Assembly: GCA_964020085.1 (NCBI GenBank)
Contig: OZ026604.1
Location: 7,038,572 to 7,102,571, forward strand
Length of the DNA: 64,000 nt
Reading direction: 5' to 3'
Source: Micromussa lordhowensis
Lineage: Eukaryota > Cnidaria > Anthozoa > Scleractinia > Lobophylliidae
The translations under genes and the position numbers were made by a program. Shown in pieces: positions 10,474 to 22,165 of the stretch; position 1 is the stretch's first letter; every line of letters begins with the position of its first letter. The notes under the pieces are model-generated. The model was not told where the DNA came from and ran no database searches. It saw nothing but the letters and a program-made list of their open reading frames with translations.

Positions 10474-12404
10474 ACGAACGTGATAAGCTGCTAATCAGTT
10501 GGCTCCTGCTGCCGTCAAATAGTTGACGAGAATCGAACCCCAGCGAAACAAAGGAAGACAGAATCGATGTAAACAAAGCTATTTTTATGGATGATACTGA
10601 GTTACAAAGAGTCCTGCAAACAATGCTATATAGTACAGAAAGCAATGCAGGAATGCTTGGTCAGACTCGAGGAATTTGCTCAATAATGCGAGTAGACATA
10701 AACCAACAACTCGAATCACACATCACGTATCACGTATCGCGTGTCGTGGATGACACGACATGCGTGCAATGCCCCTGGTCTTTTAAAATAGTGTTTTCGG
10801 CAAAAATCATAACTTGATTTCTGTTGTTCGTTTTTTTCGTCACCGCGACTCAGAATAAGGTGAAAATTCTTTCACTTTCAGATCATCGCCAAAGAATCAA
10901 AAGAAGTGGGCCGCAGACACGAGATACTCAAATAATATCATTACAGGAAGTCCGCCTGGAAATAGACAAGAAGTTAAGTCAAACGTGCACCAACAAAGAC
11001 AAATTATGCCAAGTTGGTCCTCCGGGCCCCCTGGGAGATCCCGGTGCCCTCGGGTATCCCGGATACAAGGGAGAAAAAGGAGTCCCTGGGAAAACAGGGC
11101 CGCATGGACCTTTGGGTCCTGTAGGAGCTGCTGGTCCACGCGGAAAACAAGGGCGTCAAGGCTCCCAGGGAAGTAAGGGCGACATTGGTGAGGAGGGGTC
11201 GCGTGGAATCCCTGGGATAAAAGGAGATGTTGGACCAATTGGCCGTCAGGAGACAAGGGCTCGGTTGGCTTAAAAGGAAACAAGGGGAACAGGGGCTATA
11301 CCGGCCTACAGGGAGCAAAAGGAGAATGCGTTGTTGACATAAAGATCAGTGTATATCCAGTGTCCCAGGAAGTCTTTATCAACACAACGGCAATATTTTA
11401 CTGCTGGGTTGACGGTCAGACATCTAAACAGATAACGTGGAGTAAGCTTGGAGGTGCATTGCTCAAAGATACTACTGTGAAAGATGGTGCACTGCATATC
11501 AACAATGTACAATGGTCTCATGTTGGATTATACATATGCACGGTATATACTGGTTATGGAATTCTAAAGGCCATCAGCAGGTTACGACTAAAAGGTATAT
11601 AGTTAAGTTGTGCTTTGCTATAAATCTGAGTATGTTTTGTAAAGCTCTGTATGCTATAGGGCTCTTCCAAGGCTCCCTTCTCATTTCACGAAAAGGCATC
11701 AATACCCCAGTTATGGATCAGCGTTTCTTCACTTTCCTCTGTCTACTAGTGCGAATTTCAATATTTCGTTTTGAGACACTAACTTCATCCATATTACTGG
11801 ATAATGTGGTTTTATCAATTAGTTAGCCTTTGTTGTGAAGCTACAGGTTCTCCTCCTCCCAAGATAGAGTGGTCACGTGCTCTACCGTCTTCCGATTTAC
11901 TTCCGGATTTTCAGCAAAACGGATGCCTCGAAGTCAACCCGGTTATGGAAAAGACTCACGAAGGATACATCTGTCATGCAACAAACCCCTTTGGATTAGC
12001 GGAAACAACAACTTCACTCATTAAGATTTTAACAGGTTGCTCTTTTCCACTTTATTTACGACCATTTACGTTTGGTAGATTTTGTTTTATTTTGCCGTTC
12101 GAAAACCCTCAAAATTACGTTTATGCAAAATCAGATACCCACATTGAAATGATAATTTATGAGAGATCATCGATGTACGCGGGTTGTTTAAAATCTTTTC
12201 TCCGATCTATTCTTTGTATTACATACCTGGTGAAGTTTACCTGTTTGTGTGTATGTCAAAATTGTTTTTTACGATAACTGCATAAATTCTCGCGCGCTCA
12301 TTGGCCAATTTTTATCGTCAATATGCGGACAGACACATGAATTTGAAATTCGTGCGACGCGTCAGCGAGCGAGAGCGGTCAATTCGACCATTTGTTATCG
12401 TAAA

Positions 12405-12590
12405 AACAAATTGATGTCAGTTTTTAATGAGTCCGTCCTGTTATTGACAATTAATTTCGTCATCACATTGTCAAAGTAGTTTGAGGATCCACTTGGCTAT
12501 CGCCTCGTGGATCCACAGCTACTTTGACAATGTGATGACGAAATTTATGATCAATAACAGGACAGACGCATGAAAAACTGACGTCAATTT
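12405..12590. repeat. Fold-back element (about 80-bp arms)
   Basis: The left arm, reading aacaaattgatgtcag..., through catcacattgtcaaagta and ggatccac, is matched in reverse by gtggatccac...tactttgacaatgtgatg... ending ctgacgtcaatttgtt. It lies in the decayed 3' half of gene B, where exon 4 would be expected. It is probably a palindromic MITE. Target duplication not resolved. Confidence 0.55.
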
Positions 12591-12635
12591 GTTGTTTTGT
12601 TTGTTTTGGAAGTCGCGACCATAAAGCCCGTAAAA

Positions 12636-12712
12636 AAGGCATAATCGGGTTTCTAACCCATAACCTGTGCCAAACTGGAGAAGTGTGAAGTGTTCTACCA
12701 AGTGAGCTACAA
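12636..12712 (-). mobile_element. tRNA-derived SINE head, degenerate
   Basis: On the minus strand the segment reads gtagctcacttggtagaac, like a tRNA D-arm with A box. About 40 nt later it reads gggttagaaaccc, like a decayed T-arm/B box. The acceptor stem does not pair, so I read it as a SINE or tRNA pseudogene, not a working tRNA. Confidence 0.35.
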
Positions 12713-13890
12713 GTATACTGCGAGTAGGTGACGTTAAGTGTTTGTAAATCACGTCCGTAGACGAACCCGCTTGCTTGATTATTACATTCGCAAGTAAGCT
12801 GTGTGCGTAATGATCTCTCATGTTTCACGAGTAACTTTTTATTCCAAATTCAAATTTGTTTGTCAGATATTTATATACTTGCATTGTGACAAATGGTTAA
12901 CAAGCCACAGACAAAATATATGGGGAAGACGTTTTATTACATATTTACTTTTTCTGCAGTTTATTGGGAGTTTATGAACTTCAATGAGAGTATTCCAAAT
13001 TTCAGGTAACGTAATTAAATTATCCGGCAAAGAAATTAATTAAAAGAACAACGATAAATCTATCCTGTGGTAATATCTTTAACATCAATATTGCAAACTA
13101 CCATTTTTAATATACACCATCCCCAATTAAACAATTACAAGAAAGTTGTTTAATTTTAAATTTCAATAGAACTTTAACTGAGCCAATAGTCTGCTGCTTC
13201 GCTTTGAGAGGAGGCATTTTAATATGAATGGTTTTGATCTCGTTCCTTCCAGATCAACAAGGCTGGACATTAATCGCTCGATTCTCAAACAACGACAACA
13301 AGAACTGGATGCGTGACGACGGACTCTGGTGGTTTGACCAACAAGTTGCCATGGGAACAACAACAGATCCATCCATTAACTCTGACATGATCTCGCCAGC
13401 ATTTTGGTTGGTCAGCGGCAGTGAGTTTAAGATCACGCGCAGTGATGACCCCAGTCACTCTCCTTTGTTACAGACCACAGGTAACTGTTTGGCTGGACAA
13501 ACATTCCGATCAAAAATCACAAGTTATGGTGACTTTAGAAATGGCAAAGTTTGGGCCAGTGACCAGTGCCTGGGAAGCTGCACGGTTCAATATGGCGGTC
13601 AGTACAAGTCAACAGACGGGTTTCAACAGGCTGAGTGCAGTGGAAACATCCAAAGCGCCAACAACATCGGTTTCTGGTGTGACTGGAGTGGTGGTGATGG
13701 ATCAGTGATGATGATTGGTGGAGGAGGAAGTGCTTGTGGACGCGCTGATCACGGGATTGGAATAACGGAAGAAAACGAAGCTTCTTTCACTGTCGTGGGG
13801 AGCAGCCACACTGAATATGACTTTGGTTATGCAGCTGATACATATACTGCTCCGTCCCAGTCCTACTCGTTGAATCTGTGGATCCATTGA

Positions 13891-14669
13891 GTAGGACAAA
13901 AGCTAGGATAATTGGTCAACATTCCAGATTATCCGTTAAACTCCAAGTTTGCTATTCGGCGAAAAAAAATGCGATGATAAGTACTGATTAACAACTTTAT
14001 ATATGGAATTACTGTGACCTATAAATCTTACACGCATTTTTATATAAAAGATCGTCTAAATTTGAGGTGAGGCTCAAAGTTCTTTACTTCGACAAAGTGA
14101 GCCTAAAATGTTCTTATAAAATAAAATGTTATTCTAAAGTCGCCAAGTAAAATGTTCCTATTTCTTAATTAACTTAAAATACATCAAATTTTTGCAGAGT
14201 TGTTTCCTAGTTGAATTTGAATAAAGGTTCATACATTCTGCGGATCGACTAATACTTCCACAGAAAATAGGAAAAGATAAATGCCTTCCCCAAAATTTTA
14301 GCCTGGGGTATCACCTTAGCATTAGTTATCGTTCTGCTTACAGAATTATCCAGGGTAACTGTTTAATTGAAGTTTTGCTAACTTTTTGCAGTTTTCAATG
14401 AGGTTTACTGGCAACATCATTCTGTCCTCTATTTTAACATCGATTAACCACGAGCAATTAAAAAACAACTTCACATTTATGTCAAAGAAATTCCTGGCCA
14501 GATTTCTGCTTTATACCTTAAAATTATTATCAAGAATAGGAAGACGGCAATATATTTCAATCATCAGGCTTCTCTACCTAGGGATTTGTAATTCCTTGGT
14601 ACTATATAAGGGAAATGTATACAACTCAATACACCTACGTTATTAGTTAAGCAACAGAGCACTTTTCCG
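13891..14669 (+). other. 3' flank of gene B
   Basis: The DNA is AT-rich and has no exon I can support. The frame at 14386-14646 shows no domain or homologue among the repeats here. The segment is not shared with the other units and is missing from the second large copy, so it lies inside the 6.6-kb presence/absence region. Confidence 0.4.
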
Positions 14670-14805
14670 TGTTTATATTGCCTCATATAAACACGAGGAG
14701 GGTTGGGAGAATTCGAGACAGTTATGCAAACCCGAGATGAAGTCGGGGGTTTGCATAACTCTCGAGAATTTTCTCAACCCTACGAGTGTTTAGATGAGGC
14801 TATAT
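14670..14805. repeat. Palindromic MITE (gttatgcaaac family)
   Basis: The arms gtgtttata...cctcat..., gggttgggagaatt and gttatgcaaacccgaga are mirrored by gggtttgcataac, gagaattttctcaaccc and gtgtttagatgagg. A diverged relative with the same core is at 33520-33622. Arms are about 60 bp with a short loop. Confidence 0.6.
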
Positions 14806-14839
14806 ATACCACTTATGTCCAGGATTGAACGCAGTTACA

Positions 14840-15180
14840 AATTTTGCAAATTTTACGATTTTTCGTTTTAGGTTCAAATGTAACAAATTTTGCGAGTATT
14901 CGTTTAACTCTACAAGATATATGAAAAATCCGCAGCCTCAACGATTTTTCGGTACGTTATGACGAAATTTACAATTTTATGCTAATAGATACACGAGCAA
15001 GCGCCGGCTTGCGGATTTTAAAAAAATTACAAAATTTACGATTTTTCGCTAACTCTACGATTTTTCAATGAGTCATTGTGAAATTTGCGATTTTTTGCAC
15101 TTCTTTGTAATGCAAATTCAACCCTCTAGTGCCGACCTGCGGATTTTACAAAATTTGCGATTTTTTGCAGTTAATTAACA
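14840..15180. repeat. AT-rich degenerate repeat (ttacgatttttcg)
   Basis: Phrases such as aaattttacgatttttcg, aaatttgcgattttttgca and cgattttttgc recur about eight times with irregular spacing, separated twice by gccggcttgcggatttta / gccgacctgcggatttta. It may be a decayed tandem array. It resembles the motif vocabulary of the minisatellite at 17330-17995 but is not the same unit. Confidence 0.45.
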
Positions 15181-16171
15181 TAACACAAAAAGGCCGCCAA
15201 AGACAACAAGCATGTTAATGTACCCTCTGGAACGATAAAGCGGGATGAAAATATGCCATTATCGCATACATGTTACACACAAAACAAGATAACAAGCTGC
15301 ATGTTCCCCTGGTTTAAGGCGTTTGTTTTGACCGAGTATCTTATTCAAAACGGGTTACGGAGAAAGCGAGCGGAGTGATATGAAATTATAACATAACGCA
15401 TCGCAAGCAAAACATTACACGAGATAAGCGTTCATTGTTGCCCGAGTATCTATTCCACCTTCATTCTCAGCGTGCGTGTCTATAGAAAGATAAAACGGGA
15501 GAATATTCCATTCCACTAAACACTCTTTGTATTAACCTTGTAGCGAAGCACTCATTCAACAAGTAAGCTTCTTAAAGAGAAAGCTAAACACGCTCTTTTT
15601 TGAAACCCCGATGGCGTAGAATCGATTCATTACTTTCAACAAGAAGGTTTTCAAATGGTGCTACGCAGTCCCACAGTGTGGCGGACAAATATGAGATTAT
15701 TGAAATACAAAAATGGATAACCCAGTAATGTTTCACATGCTGCTCCCGCAGTCCCACAGTGGTCATGATTAACATAGTAACCGTATTATTAACATAGTGA
15801 CTGTATATAAAAACCACGAATACACCTCGTTCTTTCATCCACTGTGGCGGACAAATATGAGAAGGGTAGTATTACTTCAAAAAAACGTGACGAGCAATAT
15901 AAGATTATTGAAACACAAAAATGGATAACACAGTAATGGTTCGGTGTGAGAAAATTGCAGACTGCAGACTGTAGACTTTTTAACTAAAATATTGTATTCC
16001 CATTTCCATTACCAATAGCTAACCGTAAACAGGCTAACCTGAAATGGCCCATAGCAGTAACCTTGAGCAAAAGTGCTTTCAGCGATGTTTACTTTTAGCG
16101 GACGCCAATCCCAGACAGGAATTTGTTTTTCACCATTCTACAACCACGCCGCTACACTAAAATAGTCCTAT
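15181..16171. other. Intergenic repeat-rich DNA
   Basis: I see no coding exon. A phrase pair (cacagtgtggcggacaaatatgag... then ttattgaaa(t/c)acaaaaatgg and ataac(c/a)cagtaatg) occurs at about 15674-15732 and again, expanded, at 15840-15938. A third partial motif, agtcccacagtg, lies at 15667 and 15752. The segment belongs to the 6.6 kb missing from the second large copy. Confidence 0.4.
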
Positions 16172-16215
16172 AATAGCGGAGCTCCGGCGGCCGAAGGCCG
16201 CCAAGCGGAGCCCCA
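16172..16215. repeat. Terminus of a dispersed repeat (atagcggagctcc...ggagccccatacc)
   Basis: The start atagcggagctcc and the following cggagccccatacc recur in reverse orientation at about 32823-32876 with a different middle. It also forms the exact edge of the second large copy (54765). A dispersed element end is the simplest reading. The class is unknown. Confidence 0.45.
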
Positions 16216-16302
16216 TACCCATATTAGGAAACTGAAGGGAACCCATGAACTGATTTTCTCATGTGTATCATGGCTAGCGGTATTGCTCGTGGGCGCGTAC
16301 GC

Positions 16303-16332
<30 letters not shown>
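16303..16332. repeat. (ACG)n microsatellite, 10 units
   Basis: Ten ACG units lie here. The matching place in the second copy (54893-54910) has six units. The length difference shows that the two blocks are distinct sequences, either paralogous or allelic. Confidence 0.9.
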
Positions 16333-16334
<2 letters not shown>

Positions 16335-17329
16335 GGTGGAGTCGCGCAACATGGCGGCCACAATTGACACGTAAACCAAAACGAGGCTTCAGTTTTCGCG
16401 GGCTTTCCTTGTAGGTTGACAGAGCACATGTACCCTTGGTTTAAAGCGTCCTTTGGACATCCATGTTGCAGTCAATTGACACCTGTCAAAACAAGTAATC
16501 CGCTGACCAGTATCACGTGACCATATCGCGGGCTCAAGTTCAGGGCTCATCGAGGTCACGTGTTTTTTTAAAGTTGACCGCTGCCCAAGTGCTGCTTTTT
16601 TCGATCAGATCGCGGGCTCATGTCAGGATTAACTTGCTGTAAACAGCGTAGGGTTGGTAGGAAGCCGGTTAACGCTAACCCAGGATTAAAATTTAACCGA
16701 ATTATAACCTTTTCTTTTGTACAAAGTTTTTTCACTGCTTTTGTTTTGCGTATTTTGCTTTCATTAAAATTCAAAACACAAAAACAATATACAGAAAATC
16801 TCACCGCAAAGTTACAAAACTCAAATCAAAATTCTACTTTATCCTCGGCTAGTTTGATCGGGCTCTGAACAACCCGGCCCAGGAGCTACGCTTTTAGGCT
16901 GGCCTAAATCTATATATTACCCTTATATCAAAGCAACCTTCGGAGGAGGAAGCAACCTTCGGAGGAGGTTACGAAAGCGAAGAAAATTGGAAACCCCTAA
17001 CGTTGTAAGAACATTTCATGACGTTAACATAACGGAATGTCTGTTGATATGAGGAGGTCAGCGGCGTGAACTTCGAACGCCATGTTGCAGATGATGCATA
17101 ATAGCATAGGATTTCTTAGTGTTATCTTCATTTTCCTTCCTTTTGTGCATAATGACTCCGTAAGTCTGGATACCTATGAAGTGTTTGTGCTAAAACCAGC
17201 ACATTGCTTGTAAGTAATCGCCTAATCGGTTCATTTCCACATCGTTGCCTTCATTTTCAATGTCATTCTTGTTTACTAGCTCCATATTTGTATTTGCAGA
17301 AAACACACCATAACAATCTATATGCGTAA
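16333..17329. other. Intergenic DNA of the transposon block
   Basis: No exon is supported. The stretch contains a direct repeat of gcaaccttcggaggagg (about 16932-16968) and unknown moderately repetitive DNA (gctaacccaggattaaaatt). It is nearly identical to 54911-55870. Confidence 0.4.
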
Positions 17330-17995
17330 TTTTCGCAATTCTCGTAAATTTCGAAGGGCCTTCCCTGCAACCCTTTGAACAAATTTTGTTGATTCTCCAA
17401 GTGCTAGTACATATTATTGTAAATTTCGCAGTTCTCGTAAATTTCGCTGTTTTCGCAATTCTCGTAGCTTTCTCTGGGCCTTCCCTGACAACCCTTGCAG
17501 TAAATTTCGTGGATTTTGTCACAGGTCTTACAAATTATCGTAAATTTCGCAGTTTTCGTAAATTTTGCAATTTTCGCAACCCTCGTAAATTTTGATGATT
17601 TTGTAAGTGGTAATTACATATTATCGTAAATTTCACAGTTTTTGTAAATTTCGCTGTTTTCGCAATTCTCGTAGCTTTCTCTGGGCCTTCCCTGAAACCC
17701 TTGGAATAAATTTCGTGTATTTCGTCACAGGTCTTGCAAATTATAGTAAATTTCGTAGTTTTCGTAAATTTCGCAATTTTCACAATTCTCGAAAGTTTTG
17801 CAGGGCCTTCCGTGCAACCCACTAACAAAATTTTGTTGATTTGTCAGACAGACTTACAATTTATCGTAATAATCGCAGTTTTCGTAAGTTTTGTAATATT
17901 CGCAATTTTCGTAACTTTCCTACAACCATTGAATAAATATCGTTCACTTAGTCAATGGCATTGCGAATTATCGTAAATTTCGCAGTTTTCGTAGC
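17330..17995. repeat. Minisatellite built on (t)cgtaaatttcgcagtttt
   Basis: About 18-bp units of the type cgtaaatttcgcagtttt and cgcaattttcgcaattctcg are tandem. They are arranged in a larger period marked by gggccttccctg at about 17356, 17476, 17683 and 17803 (120, 207 and 120 bp apart). Because the short unit is a multiple of three, it opens meaningless long frames on both strands. The copy at 55890-56532 has lost about 27 bp. The array ends directly at the truncated BEL/Pao sequence. Confidence 0.75.
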
Positions 17996-20860
17996 TGCGT
18001 TCAATCCTGGACATTACTCCAGTCCAGTAGAGAAAGTGAATTACATGAGAGCCCGGCTAGAAGGAGATGCTGCAGATGTTATCTCAGGGCGATCCCTGAC
18101 TAATGCAAATTACGAACAGTCCATAAATTTGTTGAAGGAACGTTATGGACAAAATGGGGTCATCATGAATGTTTATTATACTAGTCTTATGGGTTTACCT
18201 TAAGTCACACATCTGCCCTGCGTAAGAACTATGACCTTATTGAAAAACGCCTTAGATCAGTAAAAGCTCTTGGAGAGGATTTGGAGAGTAAAATGCTAGT
18301 GTACCTGATAATGGCTAAGTTACCCAAAGATGTTCTCATCCACCTGACTGACCAGAAAAATGACGGTGACGAATGGACAGCTGCAGTGCAGCTACTCAGA
18401 GATCAGTAACATAGGTACACTTGTAACAGGGAAAATGCAGATAGGAAAAGTTCTGACAAAATTTATTACAAAGGCTCGATTGGAAACAGGTGGTCACATC
18501 ACAGGTCACTCAGTTTGATTCTAACACTACTGATGCATTTCTGTCTGAAAGCGAACTACCGCAGAAAAATACTGGAAGAAAGAAAATGATTTGCATTTAT
18601 TGCAATGGACAAAAACTGATGCAAACTGCCACTGTTGAAGTAGAAAATTTGGAAAAATCAAGAAAAGTGATCACCAAATTGCTTCTAGACACAGGCAGCC
18701 AAAAGACCTACATCACCAACGAGCTAGCAGAAAAACCCCATTTGCCAATCAAAGGATCAGAAACACTGAACGTATACACATTCAGTGCATCAAAATCCAG
18801 AAAGCTTTACACTCCTGTCACTGAACTCTGGCTGTTAACAAAGGATGGATCACCTCTGCATTTAAGAGTCAATGTTGCCCCCAAGATAACTGGTAACCTA
18901 CGACGAGCATACTTCAACCCAGATAAATTCAGTTACTTCCTTAAGGAGATTCCTCTTGCTGATTCGGTACTCTCAACTAAAGAAACTGCCAACATAGAAC
19001 TGTTGCTGGGAAATGATTATTACTGTGATATTTTCTCTGGTGACATTTCAATGAAAGTAGTCAGTCCAGGATTAAACCTTATGGAATCCAAGTTGTGATG
19101 GGTCCCAACAGGCAGAGTGAAGTGTCAGGATGATAACAAGACAGTTCCTTCTCAATCCTGACCTACACATCCAGTCCTATCACTGTACATCTCAGTACTC
19201 AATCGGATGACCAGCAACCATTACCTGAAGAAAGACACTCCTTGAAGATTTTTGGAACTTAATACCCTGGGCATCAGAGAGCCTGTGCAAAAGAATGACG
19301 ATGACAAAACCGGAAGTTGCCGGAAGTTGACCACAGATACCATTTTCCGTCAACGGATCTCACAGTCTCTCCTCCGAAGTGACCAGAAAAAGAGAACCAT
19401 TGCAGTCTGTCAGCAGAATTTACGACCCATTGGTTCTCTTTTCTCCATCTACACTGAATGCAAAGCTGTTCAAAGACATTCGGGAACTGTGGAAACAAGA
19501 AAAGGATTGGGACGAGACATTCAGTGAGTCACATCAAGAAGAATGGAATAAGATACTCGAGAGCCTGACTCCATTGTCATCGCAACCATTACCCAATTAT
19601 ATTGGAGGAGATAAAGACAAACTGCTCTGCTTCGCAGATGTCTCTGCCAAAGCCTATTCAGCAGCAGCCTACCTCTACTCTTCAGTAAATAGAAAAGCAA
19701 CTGCCAACCTGGTGTCTTCCAAAGCACGCGTCCATCCAGCCAAACAACTTTGCATTCCAAGGTTGGAACTACTCTGTCTTCTTATCGGAACAAGATGCCT
19801 TAACTATGTAACGCAACAACTTCAGTTGTCCTTGGTAGATAGATTTCTGTGGACCGAGTCAGAGTGTGTTCTTCACTGGTTGAAAACTTGTAAACCATTA
19901 CCTGTGTTTGTTAAGAACCGGCTGAGAGAGATAACCTCACACAGGGACATCAAGTTCGACTATGTGCTCACTTCACAAAATCCCGCTGATCTGGCTACCA
20001 GAGGTGTTCCAACAAATGAACTTATCCACAATAACTTGTGGTGGCATGGCCCACCGGCCGAGGTCAACTGATCATCCATCACAATGGTCCTCACGGAAAT
20101 CAACACAGTTTGACAGCAAGATGTCTGAACAGAATATCATACAGTCTCCTAGCCCACATGCTATGTACGACATCGCAACACTAGCTAGAATACCGAGAGA
20201 GAAAGCAGCAAAATATCCTTTGACAAACCAGTTGCCCCCTTTGGCATCAGCGAAAGAAATTACTCCTCATTTACCAAACTGCTCATAGTGAGTACTTGGG
20301 CTTTGCGATTTGTCCGAAAACTACAGAAGAAGAGTACAATCAAAGGACTCAAAGGACAGCGTACATCAGAGGAAATAAGCCATAAGCCAAGCAAAGGTAA
20401 TTTGGGAGAGGTATGTTCAGAGGAGTGTGTTCACACCAGTAATCAATGCAGTCAAAGAAACAATCTGAAAAACCAATTAGGCCTGCAGTTAGACGAAAAC
20501 GAAGTACTAAGGTGTCATGGTAGATTGATCAGTGAAAACCTTCCAGAAAATACTGTCTTCCCAAAACTCCCTCCAAAGAACCATGTCTTTGCAAGCTTTG
20601 TCATCAAGAGCTTCCATGAAAAGTTGATGCATGCAGGTGTATCTCACATATTAGCAGCTACTAGCAGAGAATTCTGGATTTCACAAGATCATCTGTAAGA
20701 AGAGTCCTTCTCAACTGCTTCAGATGCAGACGACTTCAAGGACGACCATACAGAATACGTGCAATGGCTCCTTATCCACGATCAAAGGTAGAAGAATCTC
20801 CACCCTTTATCTACCCGGTCTTGACTATCTTGGCGAGTTCGATCGCTGTAACACAGCCTC
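17996..20860 (+). pseudogene. BEL/Pao LTR-retrotransposon, truncated and internally deleted
   Basis: Fragments in pol order: a gag (DUF1759-like) stretch at 17997-18405, broken by frameshifts (ARLEGDAADVISG); an aspartic protease domain at 18490-19098 with LLLDTGSQKTYI; the first residues of the reverse transcriptase region (about 19240-19310, FWN...LGIREP); then, after loss of nearly all of the RT, an RNase H-like region at 19379-20071 (CFADVSAKAYSAA; ending NPADLATRGV). The integrase zinc-binding region follows (20288-20698, HGRLISENLP and the HAGVSH segment), with the start of the integrase core to about 20860. No LTRs are seen. Many stops and frameshifts: dead element. The second copy is at 56533-59390. 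Confidence 0.85.
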
Positions 20861-21439
20861 TGCAACGGTTTCCAACACTTTTCCACCAGTTATAAATTGA
20901 TGGCTCTATGTTGTCTAGTGATATTTAAATTATTGGCATCACACAAATACCAGTTGAAAATCAGAAACTCGTGTCGCAGGATTCGAAGTTATTGAAACAT
21001 CAACAACAACAAATACTTAAAACAAGCAGTGCAAAGATATTGAAAAAAGGCCAAGAAAAAATGTCATTTGCACCATGCAGGAATTACAGAGCAAAATTTG
21101 AGTAAACCCTCTCAGTAGTAATGTAAGATGTATTGCTCAAGATGGAGGATGCTATCTGTGTCTTTTTTGTCGATGAAAGTCAGGCGATTCAGCGCCGAGA
21201 GAATGCGTACAACCTTGCGCAGGCGCTTGAACGGCAAATATTCACATTGTTAACTTGTTACCAACTATGCGATTTTTCTCGCGTAATCAGAAGCCCTGTT
21301 TGTCTGTCATGATTTCTTCACTGATCAAATCTAAAACAAGTAATTCAGCAAAAAAGTAAAAATAAACAAAATAAACGGCAAAAAAGGCCAAAGAAAATCA
21401 AAAAACATGTGCGAACTCTGACTTTGAACTCGGGTCCCC
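20861..21439. other. Intergenic DNA between BEL/Pao and LINE fragments
   Basis: I see no exon or element end. The stretch contains short low-complexity runs (caacaacaacaaat; aaaataaacaaaataaac). The copy at 59391-59980 is nearly identical. Confidence 0.35.
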
Positions 21440-22165
21440 TAAAACTGATTGAAAGGCGAGAACGATACCATACTTTTGTATTATGAGCTCTTGGCTAACC
21501 TTATGTTTGCAATAAGACACAGAAATGCTCCTGGAAACATTCAAGATCTTTTCAAGATATTTCTGAAATTCATTCTTATAATACTCGATCCTCTGTCTCA
21601 AATAACTTTTACACACAATGTTCCAGACTTTCAATTCAAGTGAACTCATTTTCTAGAATTGGAACAAAAATTTGGAATGAAATGGCTATGTCTCCAAGAA
21701 AACTTCCAAAAATGCCTTAAAGAGGAAAATAAAACACTTTTTGAAATTCCAGCTTCAGAAGACTGTTATATTGATCTTCCAGACATCGTTCAAAATGTAA
21801 AGCTGAATTTATTTTCCTCTTAGTTAGTTAGTATGTATCCATTAATATCACTAATATCGCTTAGTGTATCTGTAGTCTCTTGTCATAACATTTGTCAATT
21901 ATTATTTGTAATACCATTAGTTTATCAGTGGTCTCCAATCATTGTTGTCATAGCTCTTTTGCTGCCTTTAGTTGATATTTCTATGTACTCTCTTCTATCG
22001 ATTAAAGTAAGGATGAAAGCTATCGGGAACAACACAAGCAAAAGTCCACAACATCAAAAAAAAAAAACTTTTGTAGAGGTATCAACTAATAATACCACAA
22101 GTCATTTGGAGAATTACAGAAACGAAGAAGTTAGAAGGTCAAAACCAGATGTGCAGAAGTAAACC
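21440..22165 (+). pseudogene. 5'-truncated LINE fragment (C-terminal tail of a non-LTR polymerase ORF)
   Basis: The frames here read LMFAIRHRNAPGNIQDLF, then a segment of the type NSFSRIGTKIWNEM followed by lysine-rich residues, as in the C-terminal tail of LINE reverse-transcriptase ORFs. Here the frame is broken by loss of one base near 21550. In the second copy (59987-60259) it stays open to a stop. The downstream part has no clear domain. Family (CR1/Jockey/L2-type) not settled. Confidence 0.55.

Larger units (their letters stand above)
8957..13890 (+). pseudogene. Gene B: decayed collagen-Ig-Ig-FBG lectin gene
   Basis: Recognisable parts: exon 1 8957-9179 (donor GTAAGT), exon 2 10882-11594, Ig2 11823-12035, and FBG exon 13253-13890. 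Breaks: an 80-bp deletion removes the start codon and leaves an in-frame TAA just before exon 1. Exon 2 is 713 instead of 714 nt, because one C is lost at about 11248, shifting the collagen frame. Ig2 lacks its first 20 or so residues. Exon 4 is not found, and exon 5 lacks the VYCDM start with its cysteine. The putative join Ig2 (phase 1) to 13253 (phase 1) would still keep frame. The FBG core and C-terminus (ending SLNLWIH) are intact and free of the MITE seen in A. Exon 2 keeps the dibasic RIKR site. Not expected to give a full protein. Confidence 0.75.

Noticed and set aside
12636..12712. A functional tRNA gene on the minus strand
   Set aside because: The acceptor stem does not pair and the T-arm is degenerate; more likely a SINE head.
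17330..17995. Long basic/aromatic frames on both strands, or a CRISPR-like array
   Set aside because: They follow from an 18-bp tandem unit; units are degenerate, there are no unique spacers, and the genome is animal.
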